From the NCBI GenBank assembly GCA_945874895.1, contig CAMCIC010000007.1:62001-126000 (forward strand): a stretch of 64,000 bases of DNA, in the 5' to 3' direction. Source of the DNA: Akkermansia muciniphila. GTDB lineage: Bacteria; Verrucomicrobiota; Verrucomicrobiia; Verrucomicrobiales; Akkermansiaceae. Of this stretch, positions 23,389-34,379 are shown piece after piece. Below the pieces are notes generated by a model. That model saw nothing but the letters and a program-made list of their open reading frames with translations, did no database searches and was not told where the DNA came from. How positions within the stretch are numbered: the first letter of the stretch is position 1; each line of letters starts with the position of its first letter. The translations under genes were made by a program, and so were the position numbers.

Positions 23389-26001
23389 CTAACGAAAACG
23401 GCGCAATCCTTCAGCTGACTCTGATTCACGCTGGCGCTGTTGCTCCTGCCGCTCACGCATCGACTCCTGCTGCTGACGCATTTGCTGCTCGCGCGCAGCT
23501 TCTTGCTGCTCGCGCATCGCTTCCTGTTGCTGACGAAGTTGCTCCTGACGTGCGGCCTCCTGCTGCTCGCGCATCGCTTCCTGTTGCTGGCGAAGTTGCT
23601 CCTGACGTGCGGCTTCCTGCTGCTCGCGCATCGCTTCCTGTTGCTGACGAAGTTGCTCCTGACGTGCGGCCTCCTGCTGTTCGCGCATCGCTTCCTGTTG
23701 CTGGCGCTGTTGCTCCTGACGTGCGGCTTCCTGCTGCTCGCGCATCGCTTCCTGTTGCTGACGAAGTTGCTCCTGACGCGTGGCCTCCTGCTGCTCGCGC
23801 ATCGCTTCCTGTTGCTGACGAAGTTGCTCCTGACGTGCGGCCTCCTGCTGCTCGCGCATCGCTTCCTGCTGCTGACGAAGTTGCTCCTGACGCGTAGCCT
23901 CCTGCTGTTCGCGCATCGCTTCCTGCTCCTGACGTGCGGCCCCCTGCTGCTCGCGCATCGCTTCCTGCTGCTGAAGTGCCTGTTCCTCGCGAGCTTTTTC
24001 TTCTGCCTCACGCATTACGGCAGTTTGTTGTCGCCGCGCTTCTTCGAGCGCAACCTGCTCTGTTTGTTGTTTCTCACGCTCCTGAGCTTGCAGGTTCATG
24101 CGAGTCTCTTGCTCCATTGCCTCACTTTGCTTTTTCTCGTATGCGGTCTGTTCCGCTTTTTTCAACGCCTGTTGTTCCGCAGCGCGCTGCTCATCCATCA
24201 CGCGCTTGCGGGCATCTGCCATTCGCTCTTGCTGCAGACGATTCTGGTTTTGCATACGATCTTGATCGATTTGCTGCTGCACTCGAGCCGCCTGCTCCTG
24301 AGCTCGACGCATCGCGTTGCCTTCCTGAACCGATGGCTCACGTGGCAAGGATGCTTGTTCTTGTCGGCCTTCCGTCATCGGAATCGTATCCGATGTTTGC
24401 GGCCATGTTGGCTCTTTCTGATCACCCCTTGGCTGTTGCATTGGTTCTGTCTGAATCATGGGCGCGACGGGTGGATTCACCTCATCCCTTCCACGGAAGT
24501 CATTTCCTCTTCCCGGGCGTTTTCCCTCTTTCGCCAGACCAGAAGGTCCACTAAGCAGCGGCGAAGAACCAGTGGATTCCGTTCGAGCCGAGTCGCCGAT
24601 TTCCGCCGACTCTGGAGACTGACTGCGCAGATTGCCTTCAGATACATCTTGCAGCGTGGACGAAAGCTCCTCGCGTTGAAGGGAGATTTTCTCCCGTAGG
24701 GCGATTCGTTCGGACATCTTGCGAGATAATCCCGTGCGCATCGATTGCTCCGCGCGTTGCATTTCCTGTCTGCGCTCTTGGGCAAAACGCTCACGAACCT
24801 CTGTGGCGATGTTGTTTTCTCGGATCACCTCATCCTGCAGAGGCTGGGACTCGATGGTCCTCGGACGTAAGGCGCCGTTCCATGGGACATGAAAATCAGG
24901 AGCATGAATGTTCATTCGCTCGCCTCGCGTCGCAACATATCGAAGCGGATCCAAATGAGTGGGAGGGGTTGCCACAAAGTCACATTGATAACGCGGCAAA
25001 GGAGTGCTGACTTGACGGGACACAAAATCGTAAGAGAGACCCTCACAATGAACACGCCGCTGATCCCATCGATAACCACCGCAGTAATTTGTTTGCTGAT
25101 AGATGCGCAAACAATCGTTCAACGGCAACACGACATTGACGATCGCAGATCCCATGGTGCTGATCCTGACAAAACTGAAGCAACTTGGGCTGATTCCTGC
25201 GGCATGTCCGTAGTTGCTTTGCCAGTCGCTGCCTCGCCAATACAAAGACTCTGGAGGCAAGGGAGCCCACCCCACGTATTCCGCTCCGGATTTCCAGCAT
25301 ACCCAAGCGGGTGCCCACTGGCTGCCGGGAATCCAACACCATCCCGTATTTCGCAACAACACCCAGCGACCATAATGATAGGTCGCCCAACCAAAAGACT
25401 CCGCGGAAGACCATGTCCAACCTAGGTCGGTGTAAACCCAACGCCCCACTGTGTAGGGGCGCCAATTACGATCGCTCCGACAGATCGAAGGACTCCACAC
25501 ATAACCATAATCGGGAGATTGAAACCAAGATCCTTGACTACCCAGTCGCTCGTAAAAAATACTATAATCATAGTCGCCCGTCGAGGAATCTGAGACAGCA
25601 GGAGCAACCTGCGGAGTCGAAGCAGGGACTGGCGCAGCCTGTCGTTTTTCCTTTTCGGCCTCCGCCGCTGCTGTCGCATTCACCTCCGCCGCTGCTGCCG
25701 TGGCGCGATCTCTCTCCCACTTCACTTTTTCCTTCTCCAAAGCCCACTCTTCATCGCTCAAGCGCTCTCCCCGGTTTTGCAAGGCATCGCGCTGGAGGCG
25801 CAATTCTTCGCGCTCCATCGCCAACCTTTCCAGTTCAATTTCCCGCCGTAGCTTTTCCTCCTGCTGCTCTAAGGTGCGCAACTCCGTGGCAATTTCGTTT
25901 GCCTTTTGCGCATCGGCGGCAGCATGGGCAGCAGGCGATGATTTTTTCGAGCAGGAAGCAACCGCCAGTGACAACAGCAGAGCAAACAAGAAATGTTTCA
26001 T
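23389..26001 (-). CDS. DUF6600-type lipoprotein with long Gln/Glu/Arg repeat tail
   Basis: An 870-residue lipoprotein: the lipobox VASC places the lipid Cys at residue 17. A charged coiled-coil segment (about 30-115) precedes an aromatic-rich domain (about 145-260, GYVWSPSICRSDRNWRPYTV, GRWVYTDLGWTW, YHYGRWVLL, GWAPLPPE) that fits DUF6600, a Trp/Tyr/Gly-rich module of exported bacterial proteins. The central region is low in structure. The last third is an extreme Q/E/R/A coiled coil with eight near-identical 19-residue units. Attachment to the outer membrane with a long rod is plausible, and the function is unknown. The repeats make the opposite strand look like a long Leu-rich open frame, which is not a gene. 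Confidence 0.82.
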   Translation of the reverse strand: MKHFLFALLLSLAVASCSKKSSPAAHAAADAQKANEIATELRTLEQQEEKLRREIELERLAMEREELRLQRDALQNRGERLSDEEWALEKEKVKWERDRATAAAAEVNATAAAEAEKEKRQAAPVPASTPQVAPAVSDSSTGDYDYSIFYERLGSQGSWFQSPDYGYVWSPSICRSDRNWRPYTVGRWVYTDLGWTWSSAESFGWATYHYGRWVLLRNTGWCWIPGSQWAPAWVCWKSGAEYVGWAPLPPESLYWRGSDWQSNYGHAAGISPSCFSFVRISTMGSAIVNVVLPLNDCLRIYQQTNYCGGYRWDQRRVHCEGLSYDFVSRQVSTPLPRYQCDFVATPPTHLDPLRYVATRGERMNIHAPDFHVPWNGALRPRTIESQPLQDEVIRENNIATEVRERFAQERRQEMQRAEQSMRTGLSRKMSERIALREKISLQREELSSTLQDVSEGNLRSQSPESAEIGDSARTESTGSSPLLSGPSGLAKEGKRPGRGNDFRGRDEVNPPVAPMIQTEPMQQPRGDQKEPTWPQTSDTIPMTEGRQEQASLPREPSVQEGNAMRRAQEQAARVQQQIDQDRMQNQNRLQQERMADARKRVMDEQRAAEQQALKKAEQTAYEKKQSEAMEQETRMNLQAQEREKQQTEQVALEEARRQQTAVMREAEEKAREEQALQQQEAMREQQGAARQEQEAMREQQEATRQEQLRQQQEAMREQQEAARQEQLRQQQEAMREQQEATRQEQLRQQQEAMREQQEAARQEQQRQQQEAMREQQEAARQEQLRQQQEAMREQQEAARQEQLRQQQEAMREQQEAARQEQLRQQQEAMREQQEAAREQQMRQQQESMRERQEQQRQRESESAEGLRRFR
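23458..23913 (-). repeat. Eight-copy 57-bp tandem repeat inside the DUF6600 lipoprotein gene
   Basis: Each 57-bp unit encodes the 19-residue REQQEAARQEQLRQQQEAM or a close variant, with Ala/Thr and Leu/Gln changes. The eighth copy (23458-23514) is the most divergent (REQQ..MRQQQESM). A partial unit precedes the array. The number is a multiple of three throughout, so copy changes keep the frame. Confidence 0.92.
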
Positions 26002-26094
26002 AAAGTGTGGGAATGATTTTCCGAGCTTGAGACGAGGGAAACCGCACTTTATTCAACAAGATTTCACCTCGCGAAGATCACATCTAGGGGGCCA

Positions 26095-27753
<1,659 letters not shown>

Positions 27754-28007
27754 AATCTATCAGATCGATGCTCCTACTTCATTCATCCGTGAAAATTGTA
27801 GGCACTATCCTACGGGATAATACATCGGATGCAATGGATAGCACAAAAATCCAAGATCTGGCAAGGATGAACTGTCGCGCCCCCCGAAACAGCAGATGAT
27901 CGAGAAACAAAAATTTCCTGATTCCGTGCTGGACGCATAAGCACGATTCGTTAAAACGGCACGCCGCAACGCATGTTTGCGCCAAACAAAACGACCTACT
28001 TACGATT

Positions 28008-28427
28008 ATGGACATTCAAATTGCCTCCCTTTGCGACTTCGCTGCAGACTACCAAGGAAAACTGGTGGTGACCGGCGTGTTCGATACCCTTGCCGCCCGT
28101 GCCATGCCCGTCGTGCACCCTCATTGCGCCCTGGCCCTGCGTTTCTGCTTTACCCCCGATGATGCCGGACGTCATAAACTCTCCATCACCATCATCGACG
28201 AGGACGGAAATGCTCTCGACCCGAATAACATGCCCATCGAGCCAGAGTTCGATGTCGCCCTCCCTAACAATGTTCCCTTCCTGACTCGCAACCTGATTCT
28301 TAACCTGCAAGGTCTGCGCTTCCCCCATGCGGGCATTTATTCCGTAGACATCGGTTGCGATGGCGAAGTGATGGCGCGCATTCCGATCCGAATTCTCCAA
28401 GTGAACGCCGAAGGCAAACCTGTCTAA
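28008..28427 (+). CDS. DUF6941-family protein
   Basis: A 139-residue single beta-rich domain with no signal peptide. MDIQIASLCDFAADYQGKL begins with the pattern of DUF6941 proteins (a short strand, then CDFA, then a G-K-L turn), and GVFDTLAARAMPVVHPHCAL and LRFPHAGIYSVDI follow. These cytoplasmic proteins have an immunoglobulin-like fold by prediction and no known function. A good intrinsic terminator follows 23 bases after the stop, so it is a single-gene unit. Confidence 0.75.
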   Translation: MDIQIASLCDFAADYQGKLVVTGVFDTLAARAMPVVHPHCALALRFCFTPDDAGRHKLSITIIDEDGNALDPNNMPIEPEFDVALPNNVPFLTRNLILNLQGLRFPHAGIYSVDIGCDGEVMARIPIRILQVNAEGKPV

Positions 28428-28450
28428 TCACTGGTTTCTCCGTCTATGCA

Positions 28451-28483
28451 GGGAGGATCGTTCATGCGGTCCTCCCTTTTTTT
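28451..28483 (+). terminator. Intrinsic terminator after the DUF6941 gene
   Basis: GGGAGGA (28451-28457) pairs with TCCTCCC (28470-28476), with a 12-base loop, followed by seven T residues (28477-28483). Confidence 0.88.
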
Positions 28484-28540
28484 GTGAACCGCAAGCCGGC
28501 TTTTGCTTGAGAATGCTCCTAGCTCTGTCAAGATGCACCT

Positions 28541-29347
28541 ATGAAAGACATTCAATGCGTCCTGATCACGGGAGCCTCCGCAGGACTGGGTGAAGAATTC
28601 GCCAGACAACTCGCTTCGCGCTGCCATAGCATCATTCTCGTTGCCCGACGCGGCGACCGTTTGGCAGCGTTAGCGGGAGAACTCGCGGCTCAGCACGACG
28701 TGAAATTGCGTTGTTACGAGGCCGACCTATCTGATACCGCTCAACGCCAGCAACTTTTCGATGTCTTGGCGGCACAATCCATTTACCCCGATCTCCTTAT
28801 CAATAATGCCGGCATGGGCGACTATGGCACCTTCGCCGATGCATCTTGGGAGAAACTGGAAACCATGATGCGCGTCAACATGGAAGGTCTCACCCACCTG
28901 ACTCATCTGTTCCTACCCGCCATGCAGTCGCGTCAACGAGGTTCCATCCTCAACATCAGTTCGCTCGCCAGCATTCTTCCCATCCCCGACTTTGCCGTTT
29001 ATGCCGCCACTAAGGCTTATGTCTCAAGTTTCTCGGAGGCGCTTCGCATCGAACTCCGCGAACACGGTATTTCCGTGCTCGCCGTATGCCCCGGACCAGT
29101 GCATACCGAATTCGGCAAAGTCGCAGCACGAACCGAGGGGGAAACGTTCGATGGTATGCGTGACTGGTTCTATGTTCGCAAAGAACAGGTCGTGGCCGAA
29201 GCGATTCGTGCCATGGATGCCGACAAAGCGCGGGTCTACCCAGGCTGGCAGATAGCCCTCGCGGCGGCAGGCATCTCGCTCCTTCCCCTCGCGTTGTTGC
29301 GACTCGTCATGGCCACCCGCCCGCGCCGAGCCTCCACTGGAGAATGA
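28541..29347 (+). CDS. Short-chain dehydrogenase/reductase (SDR)
   Basis: A 268-residue classical SDR: TGASAGLG nucleotide loop near residue 10, DLLINNAG, the catalytic Ser in ILNISSLAS, and YAATK with Tyr and Lys of the active site. The Arg pair after the second strand (VARRGDR) suggests preference for NADPH. The C-terminus (about 238-258) is hydrophobic and could associate with membranes, as in acyl- or keto-steroid-type SDRs of this subgroup. The substrate is unknown. Confidence 0.9.
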   Translation: MKDIQCVLITGASAGLGEEFARQLASRCHSIILVARRGDRLAALAGELAAQHDVKLRCYEADLSDTAQRQQLFDVLAAQSIYPDLLINNAGMGDYGTFADASWEKLETMMRVNMEGLTHLTHLFLPAMQSRQRGSILNISSLASILPIPDFAVYAATKAYVSSFSEALRIELREHGISVLAVCPGPVHTEFGKVAARTEGETFDGMRDWFYVRKEQVVAEAIRAMDADKARVYPGWQIALAAAGISLLPLALLRLVMATRPRRASTGE

Positions 29348-29427
29348 CGGTCCATGGATTTTTTCTACGCAAAAACATTTTCCCTTGCCAAAACAGCGGG
29401 GCTTCCCCATAACCCTCGCACCTCAAT

Positions 29428-29502
29428 GCGCGGTTAGCTCAGTGGTAGAGCACATCCTTCACACGGATGGGGTCGCAGGTTCGAACCCTGCACCGCGCAC
29501 CA
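29428..29502 (+). tRNA. tRNA-Val (CAC)
   Basis: A 75-base cloverleaf. Acceptor GCGCGGT (29428-29434) pairs with ACCGCGC (29492-29498); the discriminator is A and CCA is encoded. The anticodon loop TTCACAC gives anticodon CAC for valine GTG. The T-arm GGTTCGAACCC is perfect. No integrase or repeated tRNA end is visible nearby. Confidence 0.96.
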
Positions 29503-29753
29503 TTTTCCAAAGGGAAAAACTCATAAAACCCATGATGAATCAAGGTTTAGAGCCGATTTTGCGCTAACTTCTTTAGATGGCAGACTGTATTGGTAAGGTT
29601 TATATTCCACTCCGAAACATCATAATCATCATATCGACTCTGGCCCGATTTCTGAGGAATGCCTCACTACAGAAACCTGAAAAATTCACAAATCCGAAAT
29701 TTTTTGGTTTTTTTTCTTGTCATTAAAGAATTTCATGGCAATTTGGTTTCGCT

Positions 29754-30413
29754 ATGAAGCTAAACAAACTAATTATTGCATCTGTCGTTACGGCTACAGC
29801 TTATGCTGGTCAGACCGCTCCATCTACCTCTGACAACGGCGCCTATGTCGAAGCTAGCGGTGTTTACAACAACTTCTCGAATGAGATTGAAGCCCAAGGT
29901 TTCCGCGTAAACGGTGGTTTCGATCTCGGCAACGGACTTTCTCTCGATGCACGTTTCGAAAACGGTTACACGAACGAAACAAGCATCGGCGGACCCAGTG
30001 GTTCAGAATTGAAATTCAACGAACTCCGCGCTCTGGCACACTACACACAACAGATCAACGATGGCGTATCCCTAATCGGCGGTCTCGGTTATGGTAAGAC
30101 TGGACTCACCTACTCTGGTGTGGACCTTATCTCGACCGAAGGCCTTCTGGCTGACGTCGGCGTTCAGTTCCAAGCTGACCGCTTTTCTGCTGGTCTTTCC
30201 TACACCCACCTGTTTTCATTGCACACCGCTAGCTTCAACTTCGGCGGCGATTCACAAATCGAAGACGAAGACATCGGACTCCTTGAGGGCACACTTGGTT
30301 ACCAAGTGAACGACAATGTTTCCGTAATCCTCTCCGTTCAAACGCAAGTTTTGGGAGATACAGTTTTAGAGAAACAACTGGCTGCTACCCTGGGTCTGCG
30401 CTACAGCTTCTAA
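29754..30413 (+). CDS. Outer-membrane beta-barrel protein (porin-like)
   Basis: A 219-residue protein with a signal peptide (MKLNKLIIASVVTATAYA, cleavage before GQTAP) and regular alternating strands to the C-terminal Phe (LGLRYSF), the usual barrel insertion signal. By size it would make an eight- to ten-stranded barrel. The promoter region is AT-rich, and the gene has its own terminator 24 bases downstream, so it is monocistronic and possibly abundant. Codon use is smooth. The function (adhesion, pore or structural) is unknown. Confidence 0.82.
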   Translation: MKLNKLIIASVVTATAYAGQTAPSTSDNGAYVEASGVYNNFSNEIEAQGFRVNGGFDLGNGLSLDARFENGYTNETSIGGPSGSELKFNELRALAHYTQQINDGVSLIGGLGYGKTGLTYSGVDLISTEGLLADVGVQFQADRFSAGLSYTHLFSLHTASFNFGGDSQIEDEDIGLLEGTLGYQVNDNVSVILSVQTQVLGDTVLEKQLAATLGLRYSF

Positions 30414-30436
30414 TCCTACTCGCTCATCAACCATTT

Positions 30437-30468
30437 AAGGTATGGACGCAAGTCCATACCTTTTTTTT
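30437..30468 (+). terminator. Intrinsic terminator of the outer-membrane barrel gene
   Basis: AAGGTATGGAC (30437-30447) pairs with GTCCATACCTT around a GCAA tetraloop and runs into eight T residues (30461-30468). This is a strong, textbook structure. Confidence 0.93.
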
Positions 30469-30605
30469 ATCATCGTAAGATCCATGCATATCCTTTTCGC
30501 CTGTAATGCAATCTCCATGAGAAAAAACAATTCGCACAGAGAATTTCAATGTCAATGATCTGCATCGGTGAGCCATAACTCCCTTGCTTTCACGTATCCG
30601 ACTGT

Positions 30606-31217
30606 ATGAAACGCTTCAAATTTCTCTTGCTCTGCCTCGCTTCTTTGGTGACGCCCTTTTGTCTCTCGCTGCTGTTGACGTATTCCGCCGTTGCCGCAGA
30701 GGATACGTTCTCGCAAAAACTTGTCCTGGCCGCGCGCGCGCAAGTAGGCGTGACCAAGACATATGTGGCCGATTACGTGAAACTCGACTACCCCCTGGGC
30801 GATGTCTCCCCAGATCGCGGCGTGTGCACCGATGTGGTGATTCGGGCGCTGAGAGCTTGCGGTCACGACTTGCAGGTATTGGTGCATCTCGACATGAAAC
30901 AGAATTTTTCCGCCTATCCCAAGAACTGGGGGTTGAAAACCACGGATCGCAATATCGATCACCGCCGAGTGCCCAATTTGATCACCTACTTCACCCGCAA
31001 AGGCATGCGTCATCCCCATAGTGATGACCCAAAACGCTTTCAACCCGGCGACCTGGTCACCTGTCTGGTCGCGCAAAATCTTCCCCACATCATGATCGTC
31101 AGCAATCAACGCGGACCATCCGGTGACTTCATGGTATTGCATAACATCGGTGCCGGCGCCCAGGAGGAAGACTGCCTTCACCGTTACCCACATACCGGTC
31201 ATTTCCGCTGGAAATAA
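30606..31217 (+). CDS. DUF1287-family secreted protein (NlpC/P60-like fold)
   Basis: A 203-residue protein with a signal peptide (about 1-31, ending SAVAAED). The domain has DYPLGDVSPDRGVCTDVVIRALR, where the conserved Cys-Thr-Asp is the family hallmark and likely nucleophile, then HRRVPNLITYF and LPHIMIVSNQ with the likely His. DUF1287 proteins are related to cysteine amidases such as E. coli YijF, and their substrate is unknown. It is the second NlpC/P60-type protein in the window. Confidence 0.85.
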   Translation: MKRFKFLLLCLASLVTPFCLSLLLTYSAVAAEDTFSQKLVLAARAQVGVTKTYVADYVKLDYPLGDVSPDRGVCTDVVIRALRACGHDLQVLVHLDMKQNFSAYPKNWGLKTTDRNIDHRRVPNLITYFTRKGMRHPHSDDPKRFQPGDLVTCLVAQNLPHIMIVSNQRGPSGDFMVLHNIGAGAQEEDCLHRYPHTGHFRWK

Positions 31218-31335
31218 GAGAAAAACCGACCCAGCACGGGTTGACTTGGCAAAGTGATGGCGACCCCCGCGAGGTATTGACTTTGCTTCCCACAGGGAAA
31301 GATTCTTGCGTCCGGCCACGTAGGAGAATTCATTC

Positions 31336-34300
31336 ATGAAGCGCTCCCTGAATCGATTGTTTCCCCTGCTAGCCTTACCCATCATGTTGCAGGCCGAGGA
31401 GAAACTTTCGTTCAACCGCGACATCCGTCCCATTCTCAGCGATAAATGCATCGGCTGCCACGGACCCGATGCCAAGCATCGCGAGGCGGGGCTGCGACTC
31501 GACCTTCCCGATGCCGCCTACGCCCCTCTCACCGAGAGCCAAGGTTTTGCCATCGTACCAGGCAAACCCGAGGAGAGCCACGTGATGAAACGGATCGATT
31601 CGAAAGATCCGGACTCCATCATGCCGCCGCCCAAAAGTCACAAGACCTTCACCAAAACGGAGCGCGACTTGATTGAACGCTGGATCCGTGAAGGCGCAGA
31701 ATACCAACCGCACTGGTCCTACACTCCCATCGTGCGTCCGGAGGTGCCGAAAGTGAAGGGCGAGACGAACAATCCCATCGATGCCTTCATCCTCGCTCCA
31801 TTGGAGAAAAAAGGCATCTCTCCCAGTCCCGAAGCCGCGCCAAACGAATTGCTGCGCCGTCTCAGCCTCGATCTCACCGGTCTGCCGCCATCCCCCGCCG
31901 AGGTGCTGGAGTTTGACAAAAATCCCGGCTCCTACTCGCAGAAAGCCGAGAAACTTCTTCACTCACCCCACTACGGTGAACGAATGGCCGTGCCTTGGCT
32001 GGATTCCGTCCGCTACGCCGATACCGTCGGTTTCCACGGTGATCAAAACATGCGCGTTTTCGCCTACCGCGACTATGTGATCGACAGTTTCCATCGAAAC
32101 AAGCCCTTCGATGTCTTCACTCGCGAACAAATCGCCGGTGATCTGTTGCCAAATCCCACTGAGGAACAACGCATCGCTTCCGCATTCAATCGTCTCAATC
32201 TGATGACACGCGAGGGAGGCGCACAACCGAAGGAATACCTCGCCAAGTATGCCGCTGACCGCGTGCGCGCCATCGGCATCGCTTTCCTCGGCCAGACCAC
32301 CGGGTGCGCCGAATGCCACGACCACAAGTATGATCCCATCACGGCAAGAGATTTCTATTCCCTCGCCGCATTCTTCGGCGATGTGCAGCAATGGGGTGTG
32401 TATGCGGATTACAACTACACGCCCAATCCCGAGCTCAAAGGAGTGAACAACGACTTCCCTTTTCCGCCGGAATTTGTAAGCCAATCGCCCGCTTTGCTCG
32501 ATCGCATGAAACGCATCGAACAGGACATTTATCAATTGTTGGAAAAAGCGCCCGTTCCGGATGCCGAGCATCCATCCTGGCAGAAGGAGATGAAGGTTTT
32601 CCTCGGCAAGCATCCCGATGGCTGGCAACCACTCCCCGTCTCTTCAGTCACTAGTATCAAAAAGACACCCATCACGGTTCTAGCTGACGGCTCTGCCGCA
32701 GCCACTGGCGCTCCGGTCAAAGATGATGTGATCACTTATGATCTCGGCGCCAGTGCCATGACAAACATCGGCAGCATACGAATCGAGGCCTTGCCTGATC
32801 CCCTACTGCAAGGGAACGTTGGCCGCTCACCCGATGGACGTTTCGCACTCAGCCCTTCACTAGAGCTCGTCGATGCCCAAGGAAAAGTTACGCCAGTCAA
32901 AGTCGCCTTTGCGCAGGCCGACCTTAGCCGACCAGAGGGTTACACGAGTGGTCATGAAAAAACGATTGGTTTTGTTACGACATGGATGAGCGCACCTGCT
33001 CTACTAGAGATGCCATCTGATCTCACCAAACGACCTCAGACCGCGGTGCTATGTCTGGCCGTTTCACTGAAAATTCCGGCAGGCAGCAGGTTGATCGCAA
33101 AAATCAAATCCGCCGATGTGGGTCGACTGCGTTTTTCCGCGTCGCCCGTGATGAACCCCATTCCTGGACAAGCGGCATTCACACCGCATTTCCTCGCGCA
33201 GATGGATAGCAGCAAGGCACCCTATCACCTCTGCCACACTCCGGAAAGTCAACTGCCTACCGAAGTCCGAACTCTTCTCAACGAAATGCGCCACTGCCGC
33301 GCTGGCTGGACCCGCACGGTCACCACCGTTTCCGTCCCTGAGGAAAAGAAACTGGTCACGCGCATACTACCGCGTGGCAACTGGCAGGACGAAAGCGGCC
33401 CCGTCGTCAAGCCTGCCGTGCTGGGATTCCTCCCACACGACTCACTGCCCAAGGATCGCGATCTCACCCGTCTTGATCTCGCCCACTGGATCACCGCGCA
33501 GGAGAATCCCCTCACCGCTCGCAACTGCGTCAATCGACTGTGGAAACAATTTTTCGGCAAAGGTCTATCGAACGTGCTCGATGACCTCGGCGGCCAGGGC
33601 GAGGCTCCGAGTCATCCCGAGCTCTTGGACTGGCTCGCCAGTGAGTTCCGTGATTCCGGATGGGACACCAAACATATGGTTCGTCTCATTGTTACCAGCA
33701 GAACCTATCGCCAGGCTGCAGCGAAACGCAAGGACCTGCTGGAGATCGATCCGGATAACCGTCTGCTGGCCCAGCAAAGCGCGCGGCGTCTCGATGCTGA
33801 ATTCATCCGCGATAACGCCCTCACCATCGCTGGTTTGTTAGACACGAGCTACGTGGGCGGCCCCCCATCCAAGCCCTATCAGCCACCAGGATACTATGCC
33901 GCGATTCAATTTCCCAACCGCGATTGGGTGACGGACACCGGCCACAGTCGCATACGTCGCGGACTTTACACGCACTGGCAACGCACCTTCATGCATCCGA
34001 TGCTAGCGAACTTCGATGCCCCATCGCGCGAGGAATGCAGCGCCGATCGAATGCAGGCGAACACTCCGCAGCAAGCCCTCACCCTTCTCAACGATCCGGT
34101 GTTTTTGGAAGCCGCTAACGCGCTCGCGCAGCGTGTCAAAGAGGCGGGTAGCATTCAAGCATCCATCACCGAGGCCCTCTCGCGCGCGCTGCTTCGCCGT
34201 CCACGCGATGAGGAAATGAAAGGCTTGGTCGATTTCTATCAGAAACAACTCTCACTCTATCAATCGGGCGAGAGCAAAGCCGTCAACATGACCAACGAAC

Positions 34301-34365
34301 AAGCCGCACTGGTGCAAGTCTGCCGCGTGATTCTGAATCTACACGAGTGCATTACGCGTTATTGA
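31336..34365 (+). CDS. PSD1 and planctomycete cytochrome C-type protein (DUF1549/DUF1553)
   Basis: A 1009-residue secreted protein. It has a signal peptide (about 1-20), a PSCyt1 cytochrome-like motif CIGCHGPD with a C-x-x-C-H haem site at 38-42, and the DUF1549 region (about 140-350) with TTGCAECHDHKYDPI (second CxxCH at 324-328). A central beta-rich insertion (about 420-650) and the DUF1553 region (about 700-980, with NRLWKQFFGKGL) follow. The domain set is characteristic of Planctomycetes and Verrucomicrobia. The pair with DUF1501 is conserved in those phyla; it is thought to act on sulfated or other complex polysaccharides, without proven activity. An AGGAG ribosome-binding site is 9 bases before the ATG. 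Confidence 0.9.
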   Translation: MKRSLNRLFPLLALPIMLQAEEKLSFNRDIRPILSDKCIGCHGPDAKHREAGLRLDLPDAAYAPLTESQGFAIVPGKPEESHVMKRIDSKDPDSIMPPPKSHKTFTKTERDLIERWIREGAEYQPHWSYTPIVRPEVPKVKGETNNPIDAFILAPLEKKGISPSPEAAPNELLRRLSLDLTGLPPSPAEVLEFDKNPGSYSQKAEKLLHSPHYGERMAVPWLDSVRYADTVGFHGDQNMRVFAYRDYVIDSFHRNKPFDVFTREQIAGDLLPNPTEEQRIASAFNRLNLMTREGGAQPKEYLAKYAADRVRAIGIAFLGQTTGCAECHDHKYDPITARDFYSLAAFFGDVQQWGVYADYNYTPNPELKGVNNDFPFPPEFVSQSPALLDRMKRIEQDIYQLLEKAPVPDAEHPSWQKEMKVFLGKHPDGWQPLPVSSVTSIKKTPITVLADGSAAATGAPVKDDVITYDLGASAMTNIGSIRIEALPDPLLQGNVGRSPDGRFALSPSLELVDAQGKVTPVKVAFAQADLSRPEGYTSGHEKTIGFVTTWMSAPALLEMPSDLTKRPQTAVLCLAVSLKIPAGSRLIAKIKSADVGRLRFSASPVMNPIPGQAAFTPHFLAQMDSSKAPYHLCHTPESQLPTEVRTLLNEMRHCRAGWTRTVTTVSVPEEKKLVTRILPRGNWQDESGPVVKPAVLGFLPHDSLPKDRDLTRLDLAHWITAQENPLTARNCVNRLWKQFFGKGLSNVLDDLGGQGEAPSHPELLDWLASEFRDSGWDTKHMVRLIVTSRTYRQAAAKRKDLLEIDPDNRLLAQQSARRLDAEFIRDNALTIAGLLDTSYVGGPPSKPYQPPGYYAAIQFPNRDWVTDTGHSRIRRGLYTHWQRTFMHPMLANFDAPSREECSADRMQANTPQQALTLLNDPVFLEAANALAQRVKEAGSIQASITEALSRALLRRPRDEEMKGLVDFYQKQLSLYQSGESKAVNMTNEQAALVQVCRVILNLHECITRY

Positions 34366-34379
34366 ATTTATAAAAAACC

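Noticed and set aside
23440-24699. Long Leu-rich plus-strand frame opposite the DUF6600 repeats
   Set aside because: It is produced by the repeat composition of the opposite strand; repeats of Leu-Leu codons are the complement of Gln/Glu/Arg codons.
29385-29567. 60-codon frame over tRNA-Val
   Set aside because: It only reads through the tRNA gene; such frames are common over tRNAs.
29428-30413. tRNA-Val as an integration site
   Set aside because: No integrase, no duplicated tRNA 3' end and ordinary genes on both sides.
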